NCBI RefSeq assembly: GCF_001746295.1 | Contig: NZ_MJAH01000009.1 | Span: 317,903-381,902, forward strand | Direction of reading: 5' to 3' | DNA length: 64,000 nucleotides | Source: Streptomyces sp. LUP47B | GTDB lineage: Bacteria > Actinomycetota > Actinomycetes > Streptomycetales > Streptomycetaceae | Part shown: piece by piece, positions 8,284 through 17,140 of the stretch | Position numbering within the stretch: the first letter of the stretch is position 1 | How the letters are laid out: each line of letters starts with the position of its first letter | Translations under genes and position numbers: made by a program | The notes under the pieces: generated by a model | Seen by the model: only the letters and a program-made list of their open reading frames with translations | Databases searched by the model: none | Told to the model about the DNA's origin: nothing

Positions 8284-9074
8284 GAGCGCGGGTGCTGGTC
8301 GCCGCGGCGCTTGCGGCCGCCCTGCTCACCGGCTGTGCCCAGTCCGTCGATCCCATCGAACGGCTGGGCAAGAAGGCGGCGCAGCGGGTGGGGCCGGACC
8401 GGCCGGACGGGGCGGAGGTGCCGGACGGCGCGGACGGCCGGCCGTACCGCCACTGGGGCCTCGTGGCCCCGCTGCAGGCGCCCCCGCGCGCGGCGGCGCG
8501 CCCGTCGGTGCGCCGGGGCGGCCTGCCGCCGGTCGTGAGACGTGTCCGGACGTCCGACAAGGTCGTCTTCCTCACCTACGACGACGGTGCCGAGAGGGAT
8601 TCGCGGTTCGTCGACATGGTCCGTGAACTGCGGCTGCCCGTCACCATGTTCCTCACGGACAGCGTCGTCGGCCCCGGGTACGGCCACTTCGCGCGCCTGC
8701 AGTCGGTCGGCGCGAGCATCCAGAACCACACCCTCGACCACCCCGCCCTGCGGGGTCTGCCGTACCCCGGCCAGCGCGCCGAGATCTGCGGCCAGCAGGA
8801 GAAGGTGCGCTCCCGCTTCGGCATCCGGCCGCGGCTGTTCCGGCCGCCCTACGGCACGTACGACCGCATGACCCTGCGCGCGGCGGCGGACTGCGGACTC
8901 TCGGCGGTGGTGCTGTGGAGCGTGTCGGCGGAGGGCGGCGCGCCGGAGCGGCCGCTGCGGGCGGGAGACATCGTCTCGGTGGCATCGGGAGAGGCGACGG
9001 GCCCGACCCTGAGATTGCTGCGGGAGATCCAGCGCCGAGGGCTGACAGTGGGTCGCTTGGAGGACTACCTGTAG
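8280..9074 (+). CDS. Lipoprotein polysaccharide deacetylase (NodB domain), copy 2
   Basis: A 264-residue tandem paralogue of the preceding gene, starting with GTG inside its stop codon (GTGA overlap), so the two are translationally coupled. The signal ends in the lipobox LLTGC. NodB motifs are TYDDGAERD, NHTLDHP and RPPYGTYD, and both paralogues end with the same RLEDYL. The space between lipobox and catalytic domain is shorter than in copy 1. Two membrane-anchored deacetylases from one mRNA suggest different polymer substrates or sites; this is inference. A GC hairpin repeat directly after the stop probably ends the transcript. Confidence 0.85.
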   Translation: MRARVLVAAALAAALLTGCAQSVDPIERLGKKAAQRVGPDRPDGAEVPDGADGRPYRHWGLVAPLQAPPRAAARPSVRRGGLPPVVRRVRTSDKVVFLTYDDGAERDSRFVDMVRELRLPVTMFLTDSVVGPGYGHFARLQSVGASIQNHTLDHPALRGLPYPGQRAEICGQQEKVRSRFGIRPRLFRPPYGTYDRMTLRAAADCGLSAVVLWSVSAEGGAPERPLRAGDIVSVASGEATGPTLRLLREIQRRGLTVGRLEDYL

Positions 9075-9078
9075 CAAT

Positions 9079-9166
9079 TCAGCCTGTCTGGGGGTGCCCC
9101 CTCTGGGGGAGTTTGAGGACGAGGCCCTTCGGCCGAAGCGGGGGCCTGGGGGCGGCAGCCCCCAGA
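9079..9166. repeat. GC-rich multi-hairpin intergenic element
   Basis: A run of nested palindromes follows the deacetylase operon: a G5/C5 pair around 9090-9110, the perfect CTTCGGCCGAAG (9127-9138), and TGGGGGC-GGCA-GCCCCCA (9147-9164). The sequence around GAGTTTGAGGACGAGGCC is one I recognise as a dispersed intergenic repeat in many Streptomyces genomes. It is likely to act as a bidirectional terminator; only this copy lies in the window. Confidence 0.6.
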
Positions 9167-9217
9167 ACGGCAACCCCCACCCACGCGCACCCGAATTCCG
9201 CTCAGCCGCGCCGCGAA

Positions 9218-9244
9218 TTGGCACTCCGCTTGACCGAGTGCTAA
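9218..9244 (+). promoter_or_regulatory. CIRCE operator 1 with groES -35 box
   Basis: TTGGCACTC-N9-GAGTGCTAA matches the HrcA-binding CIRCE consensus (TTAGCACTC-N9-GAGTGCTAA) with one change. The 9-base spacer holds TTGACC (9230-9235), a good -35 box; a -10-like TAGTCT lies near 9254-9259. HrcA bound here would block RNA polymerase until heat shock. Confidence 0.92.
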
Positions 9245-9264
9245 TCACGGTCATAGTCTCGGGT

Positions 9265-9291
9265 CTGGCACTCCCCCCTGGAGAGTGCCAA
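9265..9291 (+). promoter_or_regulatory. CIRCE operator 2
   Basis: A second CIRCE-type inverted repeat, CTGGCACTC-N9-GAGTGCCAA, downstream of the likely transcription start of groES. Both arms are fully complementary over TGGCACTC/GAGTGCCA. Two operators in tandem should give tight repression and place one in the mRNA leader. Confidence 0.88.
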
Positions 9292-9388
9292 CACAGCGAC
9301 GGGCAGGTCCGGCACCCGCGACGACGGATCCACCTGGTCGCCACCTCAGACAGTCAACCCCGTGATCTCCGAAGGGGGAGGTCGGATC

Positions 9389-9697
9389 GTGACGACCACC
9401 AGCTCCAAGGTTGCCATCAAGCCGCTCGAGGACCGCATTGTGGTCCAGCCGCTCGACGCCGAGCAGACCACCGCCTCTGGCCTGGTCATCCCGGACACCG
9501 CCAAGGAGAAGCCCCAGGAGGGCGTCGTCCTGGCCGTGGGCCCGGGCCGCTTCGAGAACGGCGAGCGCCTGCCGCTCGACGTCCAGACCGGCGACATCGT
9601 GCTGTACAGCAAGTACGGCGGCACCGAGGTGAAGTACAACGGCGAGGAGTACCTCGTCCTCTCGGCTCGCGACGTGCTCGCGATCATCGAGAAGTAA
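9389..9697 (+). CDS. groES: Co-chaperonin GroES (Hsp10)
   Basis: A 102-residue heptameric lid of the GroEL folding chamber in the cytoplasm. Typical features are IKPLEDRIVVQPLDAEQTTASGLVIP with the mobile loop, the roof loop around GRFENGERLPLDV, and the C-terminal LVLSARDVLAIIEK. The GTG start at 9389 gives the family length and follows GGGGGAGG at 9375-9382; the in-frame ATG at 9362 would add nine atypical residues. It is the first gene of the groES-groEL1 heat-shock operon under two CIRCE operators. Confidence 0.97.
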   Translation: MTTTSSKVAIKPLEDRIVVQPLDAEQTTASGLVIPDTAKEKPQEGVVLAVGPGRFENGERLPLDVQTGDIVLYSKYGGTEVKYNGEEYLVLSARDVLAIIEK

Positions 9698-9719
9698 TTC
9701 ACCCCAGCATTTCTCTGAG

Positions 9720-9777
9720 CTGCGCCCCTGGCCCCCCGACCACTAACAAGCCGGGCGCCCGGGGCGCAGTCTCTTTT
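9720..9777 (+). terminator. Intra-operon hairpin between groES and groEL1
   Basis: CTGCGCCCC (9720-9728) pairs with GGGGCGCAG (9761-9769), enclosing a second palindrome CCGGGCGCCCGG (9751-9762), and is followed by TCTCTTTT. It looks like a partial terminator or mRNA-processing structure that would lower groEL1 relative to groES. Confidence 0.6.
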
Positions 9778-9808
9778 CACCTAGATTTCCGAGAGGGCTC
9801 ACGCTCCC

Positions 9809-11434
<1,626 letters not shown>

Positions 11435-11448
11435 GCTCACGCTCGCAA

Positions 11449-11487
11449 AGGGCCCCGTTCCGCACCTGAGTGCCGGACCGGGGCCCT
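11449..11487 (+). terminator. Terminator of groES-groEL1 operon
   Basis: AGGGCCCCGTTCC (11449-11461) pairs with GGACCGGGGCCCT (11475-11487) with one mismatch and a 13-base loop. It is placed between groEL1 and a convergent gene, so it may serve both strands. Confidence 0.8.
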
Positions 11488-11499
11488 CCCCTTCGCGGG

Positions 11500-12189
11500 T
11501 CACTCCCCGAGTACTCCCAGCTGTTCCAGCAGCCCGGCCCGGTCGTACTGCCACCAGCCCTCGCAGATCATCCCGTCCCGGAACCGGTGCCAGGTGGTGC
11601 CGGTCATGGTGATGTTCTGGCCGGTGGCCGGAATCCCGAGGAAATCGCCCTTGTGCCGGCCGGCCAGGGTCCAGCGGGTGCACACCCGGTCGTCCTGGGC
11701 GATCTGGTCGTCGACCCGGAAGGCGAGGTCGAAGGCCTGCCGCCACCCTTCGTACACCTGGCGCGAACCCTCCAGATCCACGTCGCCGGGGTTGGCCGGG
11801 TCATGCTCCAGGTAGTCGTCGGAGAACCCTTCGAACACGGCGTCCGTGTCGGACCGCCCGGCCCGCTCGAAGAACTGCCGTGACGTCGCCGGGTTGAGCT
11901 GCTCGTCCCGCACCACGTCCAGATCCATGAAGGTGGGCGTCTCGTCGCACAGGGCGACCATGCCCTCGAAGATCCGCCCCGTCTCCGGCAGCCCCGAATT
12001 CCGCATCGCCTCCTCGTACGAGGGAAACTCCACGATCTCGACGAAGTGCGACGCGTCGGACCGGTCCTTGCCGACCACCGCATGCGTCGCGGTCCGCTTT
12101 CCCCTGGTCTGCTCGACCCATGTGTCCATCAGCCGGTCCATCTCGTCGAAACGGCTGGTCCTGCAGTCGATGAGCTGTACGAACGTCAT
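11500..12189 (-). CDS. Two-domain protein: dimeric alpha-beta-barrel-like plus SnoaL-like ester cyclase fold
   Basis: The 229 residues fall into two parts. Residues 1 to about 95 (MTFVQLIDCRTSRFDEMDRL...THAVVGKDRSDASHFVEIVEF) resemble a ferredoxin-like monooxygenase/dabb unit, and about 100-225 (NPATSRQFFERAGRSDTDAVFEGFSDDYLEHDP...DFLGIPATGQNITMTGTTWHRFRDGMI) are a SnoaL-like/NTF2-fold ester cyclase domain. SnoaL-like proteins bind or cyclise small hydrophobic molecules, but most stand-alone members have no known substrate. It is monocistronic and convergent with groEL1. No secondary-metabolite genes are near, so a polyketide role is not supported. Confidence 0.7.
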   Translation of the reverse strand: MTFVQLIDCRTSRFDEMDRLMDTWVEQTRGKRTATHAVVGKDRSDASHFVEIVEFPSYEEAMRNSGLPETGRIFEGMVALCDETPTFMDLDVVRDEQLNPATSRQFFERAGRSDTDAVFEGFSDDYLEHDPANPGDVDLEGSRQVYEGWRQAFDLAFRVDDQIAQDDRVCTRWTLAGRHKGDFLGIPATGQNITMTGTTWHRFRDGMICEGWWQYDRAGLLEQLGVLGE

Positions 12190-12253
12190 ACGCGATCACC
12201 TCCGGCCCCCCTGGGTCCGGTTCGAACAGCACCATTGTCCGCCTTTTCGGACC

Positions 12254-13027
12254 CTACTGCGGCCCGTACTTCCGCCCCGTCCTCGACGTGATCCCGCCCA
12301 GCAACCCCCGGGGCGCCACCTTCACCAACCCCATGAGCGCCTTGTAGCGCGGATCCGGGATCGACAGGGTCTTGCCGCGGGACAGGTCACCGAGGGCCGC
12401 GGCGACCAGCTTGTCCGGGTCGAGCCACATCCAGCCGGGGATGTTGTCCGTGCCCATCCCGGCCCGCTGGTGGAACTCGGTCCGCACGAAGCCCGGGCAC
12501 AGGGCCATCAGACGGACCCCGCTCCCCGCCAGATCCCTCGCCGCGCCCTGTGTGAACTGCACGACCCACGCCTTCGAGGCGCCGTACGTCCCCCGAGGAA
12601 CGAAAGCCGCCACCGACGCGACGTTCACGACACCCCCGCGCCCCCGCTCCCGCATCGCCTCCGTCGCCGCCGACGTCAGCCGCAGCACCGCCTCGCAGTG
12701 CACCTTGAGCATCTTCAGCTCGTCGGCCATGGAGACGTCGAGATAGCGGCCCTTGTTGCCGAAGCCGGCGTTGTTGACGAGGAGGTCGACGGAGGACTTA
12801 CGGTCGCGGAGGCGGGCGGCGACCGCCTCGATGCCGGGGTCCGTGGCGAGGTCGGCGGTGAGAACCTCGGCCTCGATGCCGTGGCGGTCGTGGAGCTCGG
12901 TCGCCTGTTCCTGGAGCCGCTTGGTGTCGCGGGCCACCAGCACCAGGTTGTGCCCGTCAGCCGCCAGCCGGCGCGCGAACGCGGCACCGATGCCCGCGGT
13001 CGATCCCGTAATCAATGCCGTTGTCAT
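12254..13027 (-). CDS. SDR-family NAD(P)-dependent oxidoreductase
   Basis: A 257-residue classical short-chain dehydrogenase. The cofactor site is TGSTAGIGAAFARRLAADG near the N-terminus, NNAGFG follows at about residue 87, and the catalytic tetrad is represented by the Ser of NVASV and by YGASK (about 155-159). ARD after the second strand suggests NADP preference. It is closest in style to the SDRs annotated as DltE-like or fatty-acid-type reductases; the substrate is unknown. It is on the minus strand about 50 bp from the MOSC gene, so they may be co-transcribed. Confidence 0.85.
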   Translation of the reverse strand: MTTALITGSTAGIGAAFARRLAADGHNLVLVARDTKRLQEQATELHDRHGIEAEVLTADLATDPGIEAVAARLRDRKSSVDLLVNNAGFGNKGRYLDVSMADELKMLKVHCEAVLRLTSAATEAMRERGRGGVVNVASVAAFVPRGTYGASKAWVVQFTQGAARDLAGSGVRLMALCPGFVRTEFHQRAGMGTDNIPGWMWLDPDKLVAAALGDLSRGKTLSIPDPRYKALMGLVKVAPRGLLGGITSRTGRKYGPQ

Positions 13028-13078
13028 GGCGCAAGGTTAATGACCGGGACCGACAGCGTCCGCTTGCGGCGGACGTCG

Positions 13079-13747
13079 TCAGGCGCCGTGCTTCTCCACA
13101 TACTCGAGCGCCCACTTCCGCAGCTCCGGATGGAGTGCCTCACCCGCCGCCAGCAGCCTTGGCTGGAGCGGCCGTTCGGTGGTCATCGCCCGGAACGCCA
13201 GGGCGACCGTCACGTCGTGGTCCGGCCGGTGCACGATCTCGACCGGGTCCCCGGTCCGGATCTCGCCCGGCCGGACCACCCGCAGATACGCCCCGGGCGC
13301 TCCCTTCTGCGTGAACCGCTTCACCCACCGCTTCTCGTCCATGTGGCCCTGGAAGGTGCCGCACGGGATGCGCGCGCTCGTGACCTCGAGCACCACCTCG
13401 GGGCCGAGGCGCCAGCGCTCGCCGATCAGCGCGCCGGAGACGTCGATGCCCCGCGTCGTGAGGTTCTCGCCGAAGGCGCCGTTGGCGAGCGAGCGGCCCA
13501 GCTCGCCCTCCCACTCGTCCAGGTCCTCGCGCGCCATCGCGTACACGGCCTGGTCGTCGCCGCCGTGGTGCTGCTTCTTGCACACCGCGTCCCCGGCGAG
13601 CGCGCTCCCGCCGACGCCCTTGGGGCCGGGCGCGGCCACCCGCACGGGTCCGTCGACGGGCCGCTTGTCGATACCGGTGACACCCTCCGGGTTGTCCGTG
13701 TACGCAACGGCCCTGGCGCGGCCCAGATTCACCGACAGAAGCTCCAT
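13079..13747 (-). CDS. MOSC domain-containing protein
   Basis: 222 residues, with the MOSC fold over most of the length. Visible family features are GVGGSALAGDAVCKKQHHGGDDQAVYAMAREDLDEW, FGENLTTRGID, and the conserved Cys in TSARIPCGTFQGHMDEKRW (about residue 146) that in MOSC enzymes accepts or transfers sulfur, or binds molybdenum cofactor. It resembles YiiM-type stand-alone MOSC proteins that act on N-hydroxylated compounds. The ATG at 13747 faces the divergent lysR-type gene 81 bases away. Confidence 0.85.
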   Translation of the reverse strand: MELLSVNLGRARAVAYTDNPEGVTGIDKRPVDGPVRVAAPGPKGVGGSALAGDAVCKKQHHGGDDQAVYAMAREDLDEWEGELGRSLANGAFGENLTTRGIDVSGALIGERWRLGPEVVLEVTSARIPCGTFQGHMDEKRWVKRFTQKGAPGAYLRVVRPGEIRTGDPVEIVHRPDHDVTVALAFRAMTTERPLQPRLLAAGEALHPELRKWALEYVEKHGA

Positions 13748-13827
13748 GGCGGCACGGTAGGGGACCGGAACCCAAAGTTGCCATGCATTATTCGGCGCCG
13801 TATCAAAGCAGGGCTTATCCTCGAAGC

Positions 13828-14724
13828 GTGATCGAGGCCCGACATCTCCGTGTTCTGCGCGCCGTCGCCGCGACCGGTTCCTTCTCCGCCGCGGGGCGTG
13901 AACTGGGCTGCACCCAGCCCGCCGTCAGCCAGCAGATCAAGGCCTTGGAGACGTCCGTGGGCACGCCGTTGCTCATCCGCAGCGGACGCGAGATGCGGCT
14001 GACGCAGGCGGGCGAGGCGCTGGTGCGGCACGCCGCCGGCATCCTGGCGGGGCTGACGGCGGCGGAGGAGGAGGTCGCCGCCATCGCCGGCCTGCGGGCC
14101 GGGCGCGTCCGGCTGGTCTCCTTCCCCAGCGGCAGCTCCACCCTCGTCCCCACCGCCCTCGCCGCGCTGCGCGCCGCCCACCCGGGCACCCGCGTCTTTC
14201 TGGAGGAGGCCGAACCACCGCAGTCCGTCGGCCTGTTGCGGGAGGGCGACTGCGACATCGCGCTCGCCTTCCGGTACGAGGGGGCCGGGGGCGGGGACGA
14301 GTGGGACGACCTCGTCGTACGGCCCCTGCTGACCGACCGGCTCGTCGCCCTCGTACCGGAGCGGCACCGGCTCGCGCGCGCGGATTCCGTGTCCATCGGG
14401 GAGCTGGCCGGGGAGTCGTGGATCGCAGGGTGCCCGCGCTGCCGCGGCCAGTTGGTCGAGGTGTGCGAGGGCGCCGGCTTCACGCCCCGCATCGACTTCG
14501 CGACCGACGACTACCCCGCGGTCGTCGGCCTGGTGGGCGCGGGCCTCGGTGTCGCCGTCCTGCCCCAGCTCGCGGTCGAGTCGGTACGGCCTCGAGGTGC
14601 GCGCACGGTGACGCTGGAACCGGCGGTCCGGCGGGAGATCGTCGCGCTCACGCTGCCGGATCTGGCCCGGGTCCCTGCGGTGGCGGCGACGCTGGAGCAA
14701 CTGGCGCGCGCGGCCGACCGGTAG
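13828..14724 (+). CDS. LysR-family transcriptional regulator
   Basis: 298 residues. The N-terminal winged helix is RHLRVLRAVAATGSFSAAGRELGCTQPAVSQQIKALE, followed by a periplasmic-binding-like effector domain starting at AGRVRLVSFPSGSSTLVPTAL. GTG 13828 is chosen because it starts at the HTH domain and lies 8 bases after TTATCC, so the mRNA may be leaderless; the in-frame ATG at 13783 lies within the promoter region of the MOSC gene. LysR proteins usually control the divergent neighbour, so the MOSC/SDR pair is the likely target. The inducer is unknown. Confidence 0.88.
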   Translation: MIEARHLRVLRAVAATGSFSAAGRELGCTQPAVSQQIKALETSVGTPLLIRSGREMRLTQAGEALVRHAAGILAGLTAAEEEVAAIAGLRAGRVRLVSFPSGSSTLVPTALAALRAAHPGTRVFLEEAEPPQSVGLLREGDCDIALAFRYEGAGGGDEWDDLVVRPLLTDRLVALVPERHRLARADSVSIGELAGESWIAGCPRCRGQLVEVCEGAGFTPRIDFATDDYPAVVGLVGAGLGVAVLPQLAVESVRPRGARTVTLEPAVRREIVALTLPDLARVPAVAATLEQLARAADR

Positions 14725-14752
14725 GCCCGTACGCCGGTACGCGGAAAACAAG

Positions 14753-14778
14753 GAAGGGCACGCGCGTGCGTGCCCTTC
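14753..14778. terminator. Bidirectional terminator between lysR-type gene and whiD
   Basis: GAAGGGCACGC and GCGTGCCCTTC form a perfect 11-bp stem with loop GCGT. It lies between two convergent genes. Confidence 0.8.
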
Positions 14779-14794
14779 TAGGAGAAACGTTCCT

Positions 14795-15121
14795 TCAGTT
14801 GTTCGATGCGCCGCTTCCCACGGACGACGCGGACACCAGCCGGTGCCGCGCCCGCCCCATGAGCTCCTCGCGCTCGTCCTCGGTAAGCCCGCCCCACACG
14901 CCGTACGGCTCTCTCACCGCAAGCGCGTGCGCCGCGCACTGCGCGCGCACCGGGCACCTCATGCAGACCTCCTTGGCCGAGTTCTCGCGAGCACTCCGGG
15001 CCGCACCGCGCTCGCCCTCCGGATGGAAGAAAAGCGAGCTGTCCACCCCGCGACAGGCGGCCAGAAGCTGCCAGTCCCACAGGTCCGCGTTCGGTCCGGG
15101 AAGGCGGGAGAAATCTGCCAT
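14795..15121 (-). CDS. whiD: WhiB-like iron-sulfur transcription factor WhiD
   Basis: 108 residues, matching S. coelicolor WhiD (112 residues from memory) almost throughout from MADFSRLPGPNADLWDW onward. Four cysteines ligate a [4Fe-4S] cluster: AACRG, then CMRCPVRAQC, followed by the Wbl signature GVWGG and a basic tail. Wbl proteins bind region 4 of the principal sigma factor and redirect it; WhiD is needed for late sporulation, including spore septum placement and wall thickening. AAGGGG lies just before the ATG. It is divergent from bldM, an arrangement conserved in Streptomyces. The C-terminus is shorter than the one I recall for S. coelicolor. Confidence 0.96.
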   Translation of the reverse strand: MADFSRLPGPNADLWDWQLLAACRGVDSSLFFHPEGERGAARSARENSAKEVCMRCPVRAQCAAHALAVREPYGVWGGLTEDEREELMGRARHRLVSASSVGSGASNN

Positions 15122-15289
15122 TGCGTGACCCCTTGTAGCCGTTCTGGGCGGATACGGTGTCCACGACCGTACATCTACGATCTAAGGAGATGAAAATATG
15201 ACTCATTGCGAATCTAGCCTCAGACACCAGGAAATGGGAAGAAAAGGGTCTGAATGGGGCATGGGTTGTGATGAAACGTTGTGGGTCCG

Positions 15290-15307
15290 CGGTGCATGTC
15301 TGCACCG
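15290..15307. promoter_or_regulatory. Inverted repeat in whiD-bldM promoter region
   Basis: CGGTGCA-TGTC-TGCACCG is a perfect 7-bp inverted repeat about 45 bases before the bldM -35 box. It could be an operator for a dimeric regulator; I cannot assign the protein. Confidence 0.45.
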
Positions 15308-15350
15308 TGTCCGCGCCCTCACGTAGAGTGCCGAAGACAGTGCGCAGCCC

Positions 15351-15378
15351 CGTAACTCTTTCGGGTGACCGTCGTTGA
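15351..15378 (+). promoter_or_regulatory. bldM P1 promoter (BldN sigma-dependent)
   Basis: CGTAAC (15351-15356) and CGTTGA (15373-15378) are separated by exactly 16 bases. This is the sequence known for bldMp1, recognised by the ECF sigma factor BldN in S. coelicolor. It lies about 125 bases before the bldM start codon. Confidence 0.9.
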
Positions 15379-15502
15379 GAGTGCGGAGGCGGTTGAAAAC
15401 ACAAGCGCTCGGACAGGCGTCCGAGTCGGTCGACCGCACAGGTGACGATTTCGTACCAGCCTGGAGGCTCAAGGTGACGTGCATCAGCTGCGGAGGACGG
15501 CC

Positions 15503-16114
15503 ATGACATCCGTCCTCGTCTGCGACGACTCCCCGCTTGCCCGAGAGGCGCTCCGCCGCGCGGTCGCGACCGTGCCCGGCGTCGAGCGCGTGACGACCGC
15601 GGCCAACGGCGAGGAAGTCCTCCGCCGCTGGGGCGCGGACCGTTCGGACCTGATTCTGATGGACGTACGCATGCCCGGTCTGGGCGGCGTCGAGACCGTG
15701 CGCCGGCTGCTGTCCGCGGACCCCGGTGCGCGCATCATCATGCTCACGGTCGCGGAGGACCTCGACGGGGTCGCCCTCGCGGTGGCCGCGGGTGCCCGCG
15801 GCTACCTCCACAAGGACGCCTCGCGCGCGGAGTTGCGCGCCACCGTGACGCAGGCGCTCGCCGACCCGACCTGGCGGCTCGCCCCGCGTCGGCTGCGGTC
15901 GGCGGAGATGGGCGCGGCGCCCACGCTCACCGCGCGTGAGATCCAGGTGCTCGAAGGCATGAGTCACGGTCGCTCCAACGCGGAGATCGGGCGTGAGCTC
16001 TTTCTCTCCGAGGACACCGTCAAGACGCATGCCCGGCGGTTGTTCAAGAAGCTCGGTGCTTCGGACCGGGCGCACGCCGTGGCGCTCGGATTCCGGTGGG
16101 GCCTGGTTCGTTAG
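15503..16114 (+). CDS. bldM: Orphan response regulator BldM
   Basis: 203 residues, the known BldM length. The receiver domain begins TSVLVCDDSPLAREAL and carries the phosphoacceptor-position Asp in LILMDVRMPG. The C-terminal LuxR/FixJ-type HTH is LTAREIQVLEGMSHGRSNAEIGRELFLSEDTVKTHARRLFKKLGASDRAHAV. BldM is an atypical receiver that works without phosphorylation: homodimers activate early aerial-growth genes, and heterodimers with WhiI activate late sporulation genes. ATG 15503 follows GGAGGA at 15491-15496. Expression is from the BldN-dependent promoter upstream. Confidence 0.97.
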   Translation: MTSVLVCDDSPLAREALRRAVATVPGVERVTTAANGEEVLRRWGADRSDLILMDVRMPGLGGVETVRRLLSADPGARIIMLTVAEDLDGVALAVAAGARGYLHKDASRAELRATVTQALADPTWRLAPRRLRSAEMGAAPTLTAREIQVLEGMSHGRSNAEIGRELFLSEDTVKTHARRLFKKLGASDRAHAVALGFRWGLVR

Positions 16115-16178
16115 GAACCTGGTCGGTCGGATCGGTCGTCGTATTGGTGCGGGCCTGTTGTGGCTGGTCGCATAGTTC

Positions 16179-16202
16179 CCCGCGCCCCTGACGGGGCGCG
16201 GA
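16179..16202 (+). terminator. Terminator after bldM, part of a common Streptomyces repeat
   Basis: CGCGCCCC (16181-16188), loop TGAC, then GGGGCGCG (16193-16200). The context CATAGTTCCCCGCGCCCCTG is, from memory, a very frequent dispersed intergenic sequence in Streptomyces genomes. Confidence 0.75.
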
Positions 16203-16313
16203 CGAGCGGCCCCTTCAACGTCCCGCTGCTTGTTTCGTGGCGGATGCCGCATCCTTGGAGATGTGGAGTCTCTCGGGGACGAGTCGGTCGAGCGGAAGGG
16301 GAGGGCGCAGGGT

Positions 16314-16991
16314 ATGAGTTCCGGCGCACCTGCTCATAACGCTTCGGTGCACAACAACCAGCGCGATGCCACGGATCCAACGACGCCAGGGCACCATGGA
16401 CCGATGCGCGACGACGAGGCGGCTCATCCCCATGGGGCGATCGGTGCGCTCGTCCACAGTGCTGTGGAGGGGGACGAGCAGGCCACGCACGACCTGCTCG
16501 CCCATGTCCATCCGCTGGCCCTGCGCTACTGCCGCACCCGGCTGTCCCGTCTCCCGGGTGATGCCCGGCACTTCGTGGAGGACCTCGCGCAGGAGGTCTG
16601 CGTAGCCGTCCTCCTCGCCCTGCCGCGCTATCGCGACACCGGGCGCCCCTTCGAGGCGTTCGTCTTCGCCATCGCCGCGCACAAGGTCGCCGACCTGCAG
16701 CGCGCGGCCATGCGCCACCCCGGTTCGACGGCGGTTCCGTCCGACGAGATGCCGGAGCGGCCCGACGACTCGCTCGGCCCCGAGGAGCGGGCGCTGCTCA
16801 GCAGCGACGCCGAATGGGCCAAGAAACTGCTGGCCAACCTCCCCGAGAACCAGCGCGAACTGCTGCTGCTGCGGATCGCCGTGGGGTTGACGGCGGAGGA
16901 GACGGGTCAGATGTTGGGAATGTCACCCGGTGCGGTCCGTGTGGCCCAGCACCGGGCGCTGAGCAGGCTGCGAGCGCTGGCCGAGCAGTAG
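16314..16991 (+). CDS. sigD: ECF sigma factor SigD/ShbA-type
   Basis: 225 residues from ATG 16314, which has an excellent GGGGAGGG (about 16298-16304) 9 bases upstream; ATG 16404 would give 195 residues and starts nearer the conserved domain. Region 2 is ALRYCRTRLSRLPGDARHFVEDLAQEVCVAVLLALPRY..FEAFVFAIAAHKVADLQRAA, in two parts, and region 4 is LPENQRELLLLRIAVGLTAEETGQMLGMSPGAVRVAQHRALSRLR. Mycobacterial SigD sits in the same gene order next to guaB2. In Streptomyces the corresponding factor ShbA transcribes hrdB, the principal sigma gene (identity with this gene from memory). No anti-sigma gene follows, unlike RsdA in mycobacteria. Confidence 0.85.
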   Translation: MSSGAPAHNASVHNNQRDATDPTTPGHHGPMRDDEAAHPHGAIGALVHSAVEGDEQATHDLLAHVHPLALRYCRTRLSRLPGDARHFVEDLAQEVCVAVLLALPRYRDTGRPFEAFVFAIAAHKVADLQRAAMRHPGSTAVPSDEMPERPDDSLGPEERALLSSDAEWAKKLLANLPENQRELLLLRIAVGLTAEETGQMLGMSPGAVRVAQHRALSRLRALAEQ

Positions 16992-17140
16992 GGCACGCTC
17001 CTGAACGGGCGGTGCGCCGCTTCCGTACGAACATACGAAGCCCGGAGCGGGTCCGCACCGTGGAATCCGTGGAATGTGACGCCCTTGCTTCCCGTTAGCA
17101 TGGACATCCGCACCGATCAAGGCCATTTGGGGAAGGTGTC

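Noticed and set aside
11500..12189. Polyketide cyclase of an antibiotic cluster
   Set aside because: The SnoaL-like fold is present, but there are no ketosynthase or other biosynthetic genes nearby.
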